Assembly (NCBI RefSeq): GCF_000002875.2
Contig: NC_009405.2
Coordinates: 466,928-530,927, forward strand
DNA from: Leishmania infantum JPCM5
Taxonomy: Eukaryota > Euglenozoa > Kinetoplastea > Trypanosomatida > Trypanosomatidae
DNA length: 64,000 bases
Direction of reading: 5' to 3'
The position numbers and the translations under genes are program-made. Below the pieces are notes generated by a model. It saw only the letters and a program-made list of their open reading frames with translations. It ran no database searches and was not told the origin of the DNA. Shown piece by piece: positions 53,531-64,000 of this stretch (position 1 is the stretch's first letter; each line of letters opens with the position of its first letter).

Positions 53531-56038
53531 TCAGCGAGTCCTCTTCGATGCCAATGCCTCCTGCCGCGCGGCCTTGAGCTTGTCGCGCAGCCAGTCAGCC
53601 GTCTTCTTGTCAACGCCTAAGTCACGAAGCGCCACGTACATGTACGTGACGAGGCTAGGACGGGCTGACAGCAGATGCGAGTTGTTGTAGGAGCTCGGAC
53701 CTTGGCCAGCCGACGTATAGATACTCTCTTTGCCGAGGTGCTCCTCTCCGGCCGCTACGGCAGACGAGGCCACCGCTCCTGCGGCACGGCTGCCGTTCGC
53801 GCCTCGGCCATGGTGGTGGTCACGTGAGCCAGCGCCGTTCGCCCCAGCGGAGCTCTCGTTGTTCCCTGCGCTCGCCCGTTCCTGCGGCTCTAGCATGAGG
53901 GCGTCACAGCAGAGGATTCGATGGTAATCCCACCCGCACTTCTCCAGCTCCGAGATGACTTCGATCACGTGCTCCGACGAGTCCCGCTTCGCCGTCAACT
54001 TCGTTGCTACTTTAGGGTTCACCGTCTTGTCAGAGAGAGCCAGGGACGCGGCGAAGAGGCCGATACCGAGGTCGAGTGGTCCGGTCTTGGTGCCTACAAT
54101 GACGGCAAAGTAGGAGAACCACTTCTCCGTTCCGCCGAGGTCGGCGCGGAAGGTCACATGGTAAGCGTAGAACATCTCCAGCACGCGTCGCACCAGGAGA
54201 TGCGCGCGGTCTCGCCATCGGTTGTCGATGTAGTAGTAGCCGAGCGCGTGGAGAAAGCGGCAGTCCACGGGGCTCATGGCGCCGTGAGAGGCCATGCAGC
54301 CCTCGAAGAAGGCGTCGGCGGCGCTGGCGACGATCTCCATGTGCGGCACCTGCCCTTCGTACTGTGCCGACAGCGCCTGCAGGACGCTGTTGTCTGGGTA
54401 GGAGCCGTAGGACTTGAGTACCTCGAGAATGTACGTGCCCTCCTCGGAGCTGTCCGCGAAGTACGGATCGCGCGGCCGCGGGCGTGGGCGACGGCCTTTC
54501 TCCGCCTCCGGCTCACCACCGCGGGAGCGCGTTGGCGCTCCTGACAGCCCCTCGAGCTCCTCGTTGACGGCACTCTTCCCCTCACCCTCCAACAGCTCTT
54601 CGTTGGCGGGGTCATGGCCGAAGTCAAACGCGTTTGCCGCGGGGTGCACCTTGGAGTTGCCACCAGCCTCCACATCCGATGCGGGGAGCGCGCCATCAGA
54701 GACAGGACCAGGCCGGTATGCTAGTGATTCGCTGAAGGGCAACACCAGGTAGTGGCGCGGGGTCGTGCTGCGGCAGTAGTGCCGCAGCAGGGCGGACATG
54801 ATGTAAGTGTCCCCTTGCAGAGACGTCCCCTCCACCTCGGCGCGGTGCAGCACCTTCAGAGCCTCCAGGAGCGACGCCTTGGGCTTGCGCTCCGCCAGCT
54901 CCTCGATGCGCTGCGCAAAGTACGAACGCTCGTCACGTCGCCGCGATGCAGTAGAGGCAGTGGAGGCCGAGGCGGCGGCACTCGTGTGCGCAGCTGCCGC
55001 GCCAGCGCCCCCAGACGCCAGCGGCGAGCGAGGCGGCGGCGGCGACGGCGACTGCGACTGTGTCGCGCTGGTGGCGTTTGCCATGTTCTTGAGCACCGTC
55101 GTGAAGTGCAGCTTGGCGTACTCCATGCGAGACTGCTTGCACAGGATTCGCAGCGTGGACTCCTCGGGTGCGATGCTGTAGTCCAGCATCAGATCATACG
55201 CGTCCAGCACCGCGTTCGCGTCCGTGAGATTGTTGAACAGCATCGCAAACGGCCTCACAGACAGCGGGATGACGCCAGCGGCGGTGACGCTCTCAAACAC
55301 GTCCGCGGCAGCCTTACCCTTCATGAAGCGCAGGTAGATGCGCTCCAGCTGCTCTGCGGCGGCCAGTGAGAGTGGAATGCTGCGCTGCTTCAGGTACTCA
55401 ATGAATTTTACCAGTGCGGCGACGTCCGGTGGAGGGTGCTTCATCAGCGCCGCACAGACAACATACTGCGTTGACAGCTCCGAGGTGTCCATCACCGTGA
55501 CGTCCAGCAGGTGCACCGCGCTCATGGTGTCTTGCAGCATCGCGCGCAAGTAGTCGGAGCAGCGCTCGAAAAACCGCTCAAAGTCGTTCACAATCTCTTC
55601 GTGATGCTCCTGCTCGTCAGGCATCTGGCGTATCGACGCCAGCAGCACCTGGCCCCAGGCATCCTCGATCCGCTGCTCGAGCAGGTACAGCTGATAGGTG
55701 TCGTCAGAGACTGTGGACGGCTTCGGAAGGCTGTAGTTGCCATTGACGCCGATCGCGCGCCCCTGCGGCGTTGTCAGCCGCCATGTTAAGAAGTCGGGGC
55801 CCAAGACGTTCAGCGAGCGCCCGAGCAAGTCCAGCTCGCGCATCTCTTCGCGGCACTCCACCGCCATGACGGCGACCTCTTCCACAGCGGAGGTGGCCAT
55901 CAACATATCAAACTGCTGCAGCACTATCGTGTATTCACCCTTTCGGAAGGGTCCGCTAATGTCACCAGTGATTCGATGCACATCCTTCGCCAGCGCGGCA
56001 AGGTGCGGGTTGACTGGCGCAGGCCCGCCGTACGCCAT
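53531..56038 (-). CDS. Large helical-repeat protein, weakly PPR-like
   Basis: 835 residues from the ATG at 56036-56038 (MAYGGPAPVNPHLAALAKDV); the long open frame upstream encodes only repeat-like leader. The protein is mostly alpha-helical in character. Residues ~200-330 contain paired helices resembling pentatricopeptide units, e.g. NAVLDAYDLMLDYSIAPEES followed by TLRILCKQ. A Ser/Pro/Ala-rich insert at ~345-390, an acidic insert around 470-530 and a Gly/His/Ser insert near 750 separate three helical blocks. The C-terminus (DLGVDKKTADWLRDKLKAAR) is basic. I do not recognise the family. Trypanosomatid PPR-like proteins mostly act in mitochondrial RNA processing, but no clear mitochondrial leader is visible here, so that role is only a possibility. 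Confidence 0.92.
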   Translation of the reverse strand: MAYGGPAPVNPHLAALAKDVHRITGDISGPFRKGEYTIVLQQFDMLMATSAVEEVAVMAVECREEMRELDLLGRSLNVLGPDFLTWRLTTPQGRAIGVNGNYSLPKPSTVSDDTYQLYLLEQRIEDAWGQVLLASIRQMPDEQEHHEEIVNDFERFFERCSDYLRAMLQDTMSAVHLLDVTVMDTSELSTQYVVCAALMKHPPPDVAALVKFIEYLKQRSIPLSLAAAEQLERIYLRFMKGKAAADVFESVTAAGVIPLSVRPFAMLFNNLTDANAVLDAYDLMLDYSIAPEESTLRILCKQSRMEYAKLHFTTVLKNMANATSATQSQSPSPPPPRSPLASGGAGAAAAHTSAAASASTASTASRRRDERSYFAQRIEELAERKPKASLLEALKVLHRAEVEGTSLQGDTYIMSALLRHYCRSTTPRHYLVLPFSESLAYRPGPVSDGALPASDVEAGGNSKVHPAANAFDFGHDPANEELLEGEGKSAVNEELEGLSGAPTRSRGGEPEAEKGRRPRPRPRDPYFADSSEEGTYILEVLKSYGSYPDNSVLQALSAQYEGQVPHMEIVASAADAFFEGCMASHGAMSPVDCRFLHALGYYYIDNRWRDRAHLLVRRVLEMFYAYHVTFRADLGGTEKWFSYFAVIVGTKTGPLDLGIGLFAASLALSDKTVNPKVATKLTAKRDSSEHVIEVISELEKCGWDYHRILCCDALMLEPQERASAGNNESSAGANGAGSRDHHHGRGANGSRAAGAVASSAVAAGEEHLGKESIYTSAGQGPSSYNNSHLLSARPSLVTYMYVALRDLGVDKKTADWLRDKLKAARQEALASKRTR

Positions 56039-59000
56039 CCCCGGGTGCGCGTGAGACTCAAGCAGAAGGCTGTGCAAGCGGTGAGGCAAGGATGAAGGAC
56101 GCACGCACGCACTCACTATGTGAGTATGTGTGCGCGTGTCAGCGTGTGCGTAGGCACCCGTCAAGCGCGTAGGCCTCTTGGAAAGACCAGCGACGAGACG
56201 GAAAAAGGAGAGAGGAGCGGCTTGATTGCCTGTACGCCTGTGTACAGTTGCGTACCAGTGCGTGCGCCGACCTCTTCCGTTTCCCGTCCCCTCACGGAGG
56301 CAACGTGTTTCCGTCTGGTGTGTGTGTGTGTGTGTGTGTGGAGGGAGGGATATGGGGCAGGGAGAGAAACAAGGCAAGGAGGACGCAAAAAAAAAAAGCT
56401 GTGTGTCTCTCTCTCGTCCACACCCCAACGCCCCCGCACACGCTCCGAAACCCACTCTCCCAAACAAAGATGAAAAGAAATACGACGTCCTCGTGCGCTG
56501 TCTCTGTGCGCGTGCGTGTCTGTGCACAGAACGGTGCCTTCGTGTCTCGTCCTATGCGTGGGCAGGGTAGTCGTTCCTGATGATGCTTTCGCCTTGCGTG
56601 CACAGTCCCCTCCGCACACACGCACAGAGACAGTTGTGAAAAAGGAAGACGCGGCTGTACAGGCGCCCTAAAGGCTTGCCACAGCGCACTGCTGTGCGCT
56701 TGCGTTCTTGCGAGAAGAGCCTTGTCGGGTTTGTATACGTGGTCGCTGCCCCAAGTCCCTCTCCCAAAGAGCTCCGTGTGATGCGCGCGCGTTATTGTGC
56801 TAGCAGCACCTTCTCGGCCTTCTCTCTTCGATGCCTGCGCTTGACTGGCCTCGGCGAGCGCTTCACGCCAGCAGCTCGAGGAGCGAAAAGCGCCTCTTGG
56901 CAAGCACCCAGAGAGAAAGAGGCGTGCACTGGAGCAGGCGTAGGAGAACAGCCCACCCCGTGGGCTGTAACGCGGGGCGTGGAGGTAGTGGTGAGGGGGG
57001 GGGACACCGGTGCCGGCCGAAGCCACAGCGAGCGAGCAAACAATACGCAGCAGGGAGGGAGGGGGTGGGTGGGCGAGCGCAGGCGGTAGAGAAGAATGAG
57101 CAGCGCCACAAGAACCGCCCGCGTCCCGCACACGAAGAGAAAGACGCCAGTCTCCACTTCTTCGTAGGCCAACAACAAGCAACCCAAGCACACGAGTACA
57201 CGCCAGCGTCCGCGAGGCGGCCACGCCGCAGAAACACCCGGAGATTAGGCCGCCCGCAGGCTATCAAAGGCGCGACGCGGGGCGGGAGGGGGAGGAGGAG
57301 GAGGAGAGGGGTGGGGGTGGAGGTTGAGGGAAGCGAAACCAGAAAACGAAAACGTAAGATATAGAGGGACGGGAAGGGGGAGGGGTGTATGTATGTATGC
57401 GTGTGTGCCTGTCTGTATGCGCCGCAAGCGACAGCGACGAGACGAGATACTCCACGGACGCACAAGCACCCAAATACACTGCGTTGATGCTAAACAAGTA
57501 ACGAACAACAACAAAAGGGAGAGACAAGAACAACGACACAGATAACGGTGCGCGTGCGCGTGTGTGTGTGTGCTTTCAGGGGAGCGCGTCGTGGTGTAAA
57601 CCGTGAGCGATGCTGCCTCTGCTTCGTATTTTGCCTGTGTGCGCGTGTAACACTCTCGCTGGAACCCGTACAGAGAGAAACAGTCAAGCTTCAAGAGGGT
57701 GGTGGTGGTGGTGATGATATATGTTGGGAAAGGGAAAGAGATCTACCCGAAGCACCCCTCACCTGTTGGACATACGCGTAAGCGTCGCGGAGCAGCTCAA
57801 CGACAAACCAGGGTGATTGGGGGGAGAGCGGGGGCGGGGGTGGGGGCTGCTTGGCCCTCGCAGCCAAGTGAACGCGCGCGCAAAGCTGATGAAAAGGAGC
57901 ACCTCTTGTGCCCGGGAGCACTCGAAGGCGCGGGCGCGGGGAGTGAGAGGAATGCGCAGGCGACTTGGTGACGGTGAACACTTGCGTGGGTGGTGGCTGG
58001 GGGGAGGGGGCAGCGAAGGACGTTTTCGGTACGACGCGGACACGTGCACGACCCTCGGGCCACGAAAAAAAAAATGAAGGCAGCGGCACACACGCGCGCA
58101 CTCACAGACACGCACGTGCTGCCAAGACACCGACAAGCAGACGACTGAAACACGAAAGACGCACGTCTAAAGCGCTTGACGAGTGGGGCTGTGGTCGAAA
58201 GCAGGTAGGTACACACACACACACAGACAGACGCACGCACGCACGCACCTACGAGTGCTGGATACGGCGTTCGACCTGCTGGCCGAACGTGGCACAAACC
58301 TTAGCGATGCCTCGATGAAGAATATGAGGGGAAGAGGTAGGAGGATTGAGGAGGGGGGCGCGTGGATGGGCCGAGAGAGATATAGAGAGAGGCAGGCAGA
58401 CAGGAAACGCGATCTTCGCAAGGCGAGCACGCTGCACTGGTTGTATAGTCGCCGGTAGTTCGCCCTGACTGTGATCTGTGATGGCTGTGAAAACGGGGGC
58501 TGGGGGTGGGGGAAGTAGCTGCTGCTCTTGCTCGATTTATGTTACGTGCAAAAAGGCGTTGGTTGGTGGTTAGCGCGGTGGCGGTGCTGAGCGTGACGGT
58601 GACAAGGGAGGGGATTTAGTGAGCGAGCGAGCAAGACAGAGACGGGCAGCGGGGCAGGTCGTTTGTGTGGGTGTACGCGACGACGGACACAAGAGCAGAA
58701 GCGCGTAGAAGCGGCACAACTGAATGAAGGTGGAGATGGCGTGGGTCGTGGTGGTGTTGGCGGCGACGGTGGTGATGGTGGTGCTTGTTTAAGAATCCTG
58801 CGAGGGCGCGTGCATGTAAGGTGCATGTATGCATATGCGTGTGCGGGGCATCACGCACGAGTTGAAGCGAGAGATACACTCACGAGAAAGGAGGCGAATA
58901 TAGCCGGCGGTTATTCCGCGATGGCACAGGGGAGAGGGAAAGTTGCGCATACGACGTGTAACACGCCAAAGGGGAGCAAGGGGAGAGCGGAAGCGACGCA

Positions 59001-59930
59001 GGGTGAAGATGACGCCGACTGCGAGCACCTCCCATGAATATTGCAGCCGGAAGGGTGTGGGGGAGATGGGAAAGGGAGCGGGCAGGACAGTGCTACGACG
59101 CACGCACGTCCGCAAGAGAACTCGGGTAGCTTCACGACAGTGAGAGGGTGGGAGGACGAGGGGGACACACACACACACACACACGCACACACCGCAAGCC
59201 GCTGCCGAAGGATGCGCTTCTTCCCGCTGCGACACCCCTGCCCCTCCTCTGCAGGCTTCGAGACAATCGCCCAGTTTGTATGACAGGAGACAAATATGGC
59301 GCCCTAGAGCATTTCGCGCAGAGGGAGAGACCGCAGTTGTGAGTGCCCGCGTACACAAGCGCATTCAGACGCGGTAGACGCAGACGACGCACCCAACAAC
59401 GAACGGGAGAGAGGGAGAACGCGCGCCTGATGGTGATAGCGCACGCAAAACGGAACCACAGATGCTCACGCGTGTATAGCCGGGTAGGCGCCTCAGCGGC
59501 GATGTGGTGCACAAGCAAACCCCCAAATAATAAAGAATACCGCTCGAGTGCGCACATGCGAATGGGTATCGTCTCTCTCTCTCGCTCGACGTGTGTAGGG
59601 GGCGCGCGTTGAACATGCCCCATAACAGAAAATATGCGGCGGGGGGTGGGTGGGGTGGTAATGAGCCCGCCCAAGAGACACCGCAGTTTGCGCTCCATGT
59701 GCATCGGGTCTATCGATTTTCCGTGCACCGTCAACGTCCACCAACCACCACGACCACCACCGTCCTCCACGACTCCGATAAGACGTCCACCATGCGGCGG
59801 GGGGGGGGCGGTGCCAAGCGGTGCACCGGAGAACGGCACATGCCCGGCAATGGGGCAAAGCGTGGCCTGCGAAAAGGCGCGGGACTGCAGGCTATGCTCC
59901 CGCCCGCACCCTGCCCTCCTTGCCTGCTTG
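56039..59930. other. Spacer: 3.9 kb, 3' of the cysteine-motif gene
   Basis: No supported gene. GT run 56319-56340 and CA run 59165-59184, many GGT/GGA blocks. Long frames here are Arg-rich or Pro-rich shadows of low-complexity sequence. Confidence 0.55.
56177..56220 (-). promoter_or_regulatory. Predicted trans-splice acceptor for the helical-repeat gene
   Basis: The transcript has a long pyrimidine-rich tract (complement of 56181-56220) ending in TCCAAGAG. An AG at 56177-56178 would leave a leader of about 140 bases. Confidence 0.4.
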
Positions 59931-61796
59931 CTAGCCGTCTGAGCCAACACTGCTGGACATTGGCGTTGGATCAGCGCACGGGTTGAGATCCTCCAGCAAG
60001 GCGTCGAACGACGCGTCGAGGCCGGTGCCGTCGCCAGCGTAGCTGATGATCCCCTGCTTCTCCCGAAAGTCGGCATCGATGGCTCCCTCGACGCCCCACG
60101 CCACCGCCCCGTGCGGCGGACCAAATAGAGACCCCAGTGTAGCCCTGGACTGGGCGTGCTCCGCCACAGAGGCGCGGCCAAACATGCTAGCCGCGCCATC
60201 ACCGCGGTCGCTACTGCCTGCTTCGGGATCGGCACCCATATCAGTCATTATCGGCTGATCAAGCCGGGCACGCGTGCGGTAGGGCACGTACTCGAGGCAC
60301 GCGCTGTTCGCGCAGAAGAGGGCCGTGGCAGGTGCGGCGGCAGGTGCCATTGCCTCATCAAGCCGCATCACACCCAGGCACCCATTGCAGTGGCGACAAT
60401 GCACGAGGAAGCGCAGCCCGCCCGCGACCACATCGAGCTCCGCAGCGCCTCCTACTCTGCCGTGCGATTTGGCGGCTGCGAAAATCGGTGACGAAGAGCG
60501 CCGCTCACGCGACTGCGGCGGCGCTACGTCTTTCACGGTTGGCGTGCAGACGCGGAGCTCCACGCCGTTCATATGCAGGGCATCGAACACTGCGATACCG
60601 CGAAGAGAGCAAGATGCCGGTATCACTTGATGAGATGGTTCGCAGACTGGTGTACCACACCGCACGCACGCGTAGAAGCCGTTGGTGCGCTGTTGGCTCT
60701 CGCGGTGCACAAACATATCGGGCAGCGCGGATGCTTTCGCCTTCGGCGCTGGCAAGAGGTCAGCAGGGTTTACGTAGGCTTGAGCCCACAGATGGCTGGT
60801 GTAGGGTGCCTCCAGCGTCACGCCCTCGAGCAACGACCAGACCAGGCCCGGGAGCTCTTCCTCAGTCTTCCAGTTCTGCATGTCGGTGAAGAAGTGCTCG
60901 TCCATGTCATGCAGAGCATACGGAAGATCAATGCTAGCAGCATGCTGCTGCGCCGATGACGACGGGGAACCGGTGCCCGGTAGTGCTGGTGCTGAGCACG
61001 CAGCGGCAGCATCATTTGCCGCGATACTCAGAGATGTGCCCGACGACGTGTGTCGCTGTCCATTGCGCTCTGGGTGGGCGGGCTGCCGTGATGGGGCCCC
61101 ATGTATGACAGCCGTCCCTGAAACGCGAGATTCGCCACGTTGTGTGGGGCCGCTGCCTAGTGCGCCACTACCGCTGCGTTGTAATGCAAGCGCACGTGGC
61201 TTTGGGCGGCCTTGCGGGGCCGTGGAGGACGCCGCAGCAGAGGGCTTCGACGACACGTCCATGGCGCCCTCTCTGCGCTGCGGGGTGGGGCACCTTGTTT
61301 CAGCGAAACCGGGGGCGCGCAGCGGGTCCCCCGACAAGGGCCGCGCCCCCCTGCTGTGGCCTAGCATGGCCTCACCGCCACTGCTCCCTGATGCGCTCCC
61401 TCGGCTAGCTGGTGCCGTCTCCGCAAACAACCGCCGTACTGAAGCTGCTGCGATGGCTCTCTTCGGCGACGCGGATGGCGCGTGGTGTGGGGCTGGGTGG
61501 TCCACCCGCGACACAGGTGGTAGGCGGCACTGGCCATCCTGGCGCTGCTTGCTGCTACTGCGAGCGCCTGCTGCGACGCTGACGGTCGAGGAAGACGAGG
61601 GAAGCACCGACGAGGAGGGTGGTGGTTGGTGTCGCGCAGGTCGCGTGGACCTCACCTGGTGATGCGGGTCTGTGCGCAGCGACGGCGGGAGAGGGGCAAG
61701 TCGACGCCCAGCCGCTACGTTGCGTCTCGGTGGCGGCGGTGAAGGGCCACTCGGCGGATCGTACGAAGAAGACGCGTAAGACATTGGCACGAACAT
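59931..61796 (-). CDS. Disordered protein with Mis18/Yippee-like zinc-binding core
   Basis: 621 residues from the ATG at 61794-61796; the codon before it is GTG. Residues 1-290 are Pro/Ser/Arg-rich and disordered. Residues ~295-545 look folded: DMDEHFFTDMQNWKTEEELP, then FYACVRCGTPVCEPSHQVIP, then GIAVFDALHMNGVELRVC, then LRFLVHCRHCNGCLGVMRLD and LFCANSACLEYVPY. Two CxxC pairs about 90 residues apart, the first following an aromatic and the second followed by LG, give the layout of the Mis18/Yippee/cereblon beta-tent fold, with extra cysteines afterwards. The C-terminal 75 residues are acidic and disordered. The fold call is pattern-based; a simple zinc ribbon is the alternative. Function unknown. 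Confidence 0.88.
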   Translation of the reverse strand: MFVPMSYASSSYDPPSGPSPPPPRRNVAAGRRLAPLPPSLRTDPHHQVRSTRPARHQPPPSSSVLPSSSSTVSVAAGARSSSKQRQDGQCRLPPVSRVDHPAPHHAPSASPKRAIAAASVRRLFAETAPASRGSASGSSGGEAMLGHSRGARPLSGDPLRAPGFAETRCPTPQRREGAMDVSSKPSAAASSTAPQGRPKPRALALQRSGSGALGSGPTQRGESRVSGTAVIHGAPSRQPAHPERNGQRHTSSGTSLSIAANDAAAACSAPALPGTGSPSSSAQQHAASIDLPYALHDMDEHFFTDMQNWKTEEELPGLVWSLLEGVTLEAPYTSHLWAQAYVNPADLLPAPKAKASALPDMFVHRESQQRTNGFYACVRCGTPVCEPSHQVIPASCSLRGIAVFDALHMNGVELRVCTPTVKDVAPPQSRERRSSSPIFAAAKSHGRVGGAAELDVVAGGLRFLVHCRHCNGCLGVMRLDEAMAPAAAPATALFCANSACLEYVPYRTRARLDQPIMTDMGADPEAGSSDRGDGAASMFGRASVAEHAQSRATLGSLFGPPHGAVAWGVEGAIDADFREKQGIISYAGDGTGLDASFDALLEDLNPCADPTPMSSSVGSDG

Positions 61797-63527
61797 CACC
61801 GCCGAGTACGAAGAAGCGGCGCCACTGCGGCGGAGAGAAAGAAGAAGCAGCGGAGACCGAGTATATGGAAGAAGGGCTGTGACTCAGGAGCGGCGGCGGC
61901 CATGGACTGGCGGAATGAGTACACGGCACCATACAAGACAACACACACCCGAAAAACAAGAGGAGGGAGACCGCCCTGCAAGACGAGGCTGGCGAGACTC
62001 ACGCCGCAGCAGGATCGAGGCGGAGAAAGAGACACCCGCCCACACAAGCGCCAGAGCAGTGGAGGCCTTCTCGTTCTCCGAAAAGAGGGCACTTCGACGA
62101 GCTGCTTAGTTCCACGCGCGTGAAGCACTCGGCCGCACGTGCACGCGCAGGCACAGAGGAAGAGGAGGGCGAGGAGAGAAGGAGAGCGGAGACAAGAGAA
62201 AGGGTAAGAAGAAAAGCGGAGGCAGGGCAAGCTCGAACCGTGTAGAGTGCGGCGGCAGCAGCCAAGCAACAAGGAGCCGCGCTCTGTTTCTTTCGAGAGA
62301 TCATAGCGTGCGAGGGTGGCAACAACGTCGCCAATTCCTCTCTTTCCCTCCGAGAGATGCACCACAGCGACTAACTCAGCAGCTCACAGAGGAAGACGCG
62401 AGGAAGACAGAATCTTCGCTCTCGCCGGCGTATGACCACCTCCACCCACGTACGTTGCCGTTTTGTTTTCGGCTTGTCTCCGTCGTCTGTCAAGTTGACA
62501 AGGGAGGAGGGAGGGGCAGAGCCGGCGACACGAGAACCCCCGTCCGCTCCTTTTTCCAGGAACACAACATGAGGATAACTGGGAGAAGCACAGGGGTGAA
62601 CAAGACAGGAGGAGAGGGGCGGGGGCCGAGAGGGAGAGAGACGGGAGACAGGACTTAGCGTTTGACGGCAGACAGACACGCACAGAACTCCTGAACACGT
62701 ACATGACGCAGCGGAAGCAGCCACAAGAAATGGCCGGGGCTAGAGACTGGTGCTGGGGCTGTGTAGGTGTGTGGGAGGAGGAGGAGGAAGGGGGGGAGGG
62801 AGGCGGGACAGCACGTGCGAAACAGGTCACCAGACAACGAGATCAACATCACAAAGAGGAGAACGAGGGTTGCAGTCACTGAGCATGCAACGAATCGACA
62901 GAGTAGAGGTGCAGAGGGGTGGGCGGAGATGGGGGACGGACAGACGTGCATGACGCACACCAAACAAGAGAGCGCGCGAGAAAAAGGAGGCGCAGCAGAG
63001 AAGGCAGTAAAGCACGCGAACGCCGAGCGGAAGAGTACCGCAAGCAGTCATGCAAGGAGAACAATACAGCCGAAGCGAAGGGGACAACATCATGTGGCGT
63101 AGAGTTGAAAGGGGGGGTGCAGAGCACCAAACACACAGACACACAGACTCCATATACCGGCGTTCGGTCTAGTGCGGTGGAGGCAGCGGCTGCTGTGAGG
63201 GACGAAGAGCGCGGCAGAGGACCGAGGCGAAGCGACTCGGGAGTGCGCCTTTCTCAAACGGCAAGGGATACACACACACAGATGAGAGAGTGACAGTCGT
63301 GAAAGGCGAAATATTCGCAGGCAGGCTCTGATACTGCTGTGCTTCATCGTCCACACCTCTCTCTCTCCGCACAGCAATCCCTCGTACATGTTGGGGGAGG
63401 GGGAGGGGCCAGCCGCCCACCTTCATCTTGCGCAAGTGCATGCGCTCCGCCCCCTCCTTCGTCCCTAGCTCCCTGCCCTTCGCTACCTCGCAAACAGCGA
63501 AGCAAAAGAAGGAGACCGTTCCAACGG
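61797..63527. other. Spacer between SNARE gene and cysteine-motif gene
   Basis: 1.7 kb with no supported gene. Purine-rich plus-strand blocks (62590-62650, 62770-62815) would be pyrimidine tracts on the transcript. A short CA run near 63270-63281. Confidence 0.55.
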
Positions 63528-64000
63528 CTACTTCGGTGCCGAGCTCGGAGCTTGCGTTGTCACCGTCTTCTTGTTGCCGTTGCCAGCAAAGAACGTGAAG
63601 TAGACCAATAATAGCATGAAACCCACGGCGCCCGCCAGCATAATGCGCCCCTTCATCGAGCTCCACCACATCTGGTTGCGCAGATCACGGCTGCTCCGCT
63701 GGAAGCCCTCTGCCTGAAACTGCAGATCATCGGTGGCCTGCACAATGTCGTCGATGCGCTGTCCACGCTGAATAACACGTTCGACGTTGTCCAGCGCCAT
63801 GTTCTTTACTTCATCGACGGCTAGCTTCACCTTCGTCACCTTGTTCTCCGCCGAGCCCGCGGCGGCGCCGCTGCTGTGCTTCATCAGCAGGTCGCGCGCC
63901 GGACGCACAAAAACGTCCGCCAGCTTTGGATTCAGCGTCGACGGGGGCTCCACAAACATCTTCTTGAAGAGAGCCGCCAGCTCGTCCAGCGCGGCGTGCC
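63528..64000 (-). CDS. VAMP7-type R-SNARE, C-terminal part (5' end beyond window)
   Basis: At least 156 residues are encoded; the frame is still open at the right edge (HAALDELAALFKK precedes the first internal Met), so the true start is outside. The visible start corresponds to the end of a longin domain. An R-SNARE motif follows: KVKLAVDEVKNMALDNVERV, with the zero-layer Arg in VIQRGQRID, then DDLQFQAEGFQRSSRDLRNQ. The usual WW pair precedes a tail anchor (IMLAGAVGFMLLLVYFTFF), leaving a short Thr/Ser/Pro-rich tail. R-SNAREs of this class sit on endosomal, lysosomal or secretory vesicles and pair with Q-SNAREs for fusion. The tail after the anchor (~18 residues) is longer than usual. Family call is firm; subcellular site is not shown. 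Confidence 0.94.
   Translation of the reverse strand, partial: HAALDELAALFKKMFVEPPSTLNPKLADVFVRPARDLLMKHSSGAAAGSAENKVTKVKLAVDEVKNMALDNVERVIQRGQRIDDIVQATDDLQFQAEGFQRSSRDLRNQMWWSSMKGRIMLAGAVGFMLLLVYFTFFAGNGNKKTVTTQAPSSAPK

Noticed and set aside
56039..56527. N-terminal extension of the helical-repeat protein
   Set aside because: The extension is poly-His/Thr and Arg-rich leader; a good pyrimidine tract and AG lie inside it.
1..64000. CRISPR arrays, tRNA or rRNA genes, strand-switch region
   Set aside because: CA/GT microsatellites lack spacer structure; no cloverleaf or rRNA sequence was noticed; all genes share one strand so no switch is present.

Overview
The window looks like nuclear DNA of a kinetoplastid, most likely Leishmania. 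Fifteen protein genes, all intronless, lie on the minus strand. They are separated by 0.9 to 7.4 kb spacers of CA/GT, TA, poly-purine and poly-C simple sequence, as expected of one polycistronic unit read from right to left and processed by trans-splicing and polyadenylation. No plus-strand gene, tRNA, rRNA, CRISPR array or bacterial-type operon signal was found. Family content (type II thymidine kinase, PSA-type leucine-rich surface antigen, PIF1-like helicase, flagellar-type adenylate kinase, FAZ1-type domains) fits Leishmania. From memory the set resembles Leishmania chromosome 21; this was not searched.

Transcription order (right to left): VAMP7-type R-SNARE (5' end cut by the right edge); a disordered protein with a Mis18/Yippee-like cysteine core; a large helical-repeat protein; an LRR protein; adenylate kinase with a Dpy-30 docking segment; a WD40 + coiled-coil + FAZ1-like protein; a shorter WD40 paralogue; a 1448-residue coiled-coil protein that also carries a FAZ1-like domain; thymidine kinase; a small protein with a possible mitochondrial leader; PIF1-like helicase; an L1-fold protein; a PSA-like secreted LRR protein; a Dpy-30 + EF-hand-like protein; and a coiled-coil protein cut by the left edge.

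Two themes stand out. First, many products look cytoskeletal or flagellar: two Dpy-30/RIIa docking proteins, three linked genes sharing WD40 and FAZ1-like modules, and coiled coils. Second, the long spacer at 1274-8667 holds a badly decayed non-LTR retroelement (about 3190-5090, minus strand) in which reverse-transcriptase blocks can still be read in order, with the catalytic YADD box decayed to CVHH. Spacers also carry near-perfect TA/GC palindromes and a SIDER-like island.

Starts were chosen as the first in-frame ATG of the conserved reading frame. Several longer frames begin only with GTG or TTG or run into simple-sequence leader, and those extensions were discarded.
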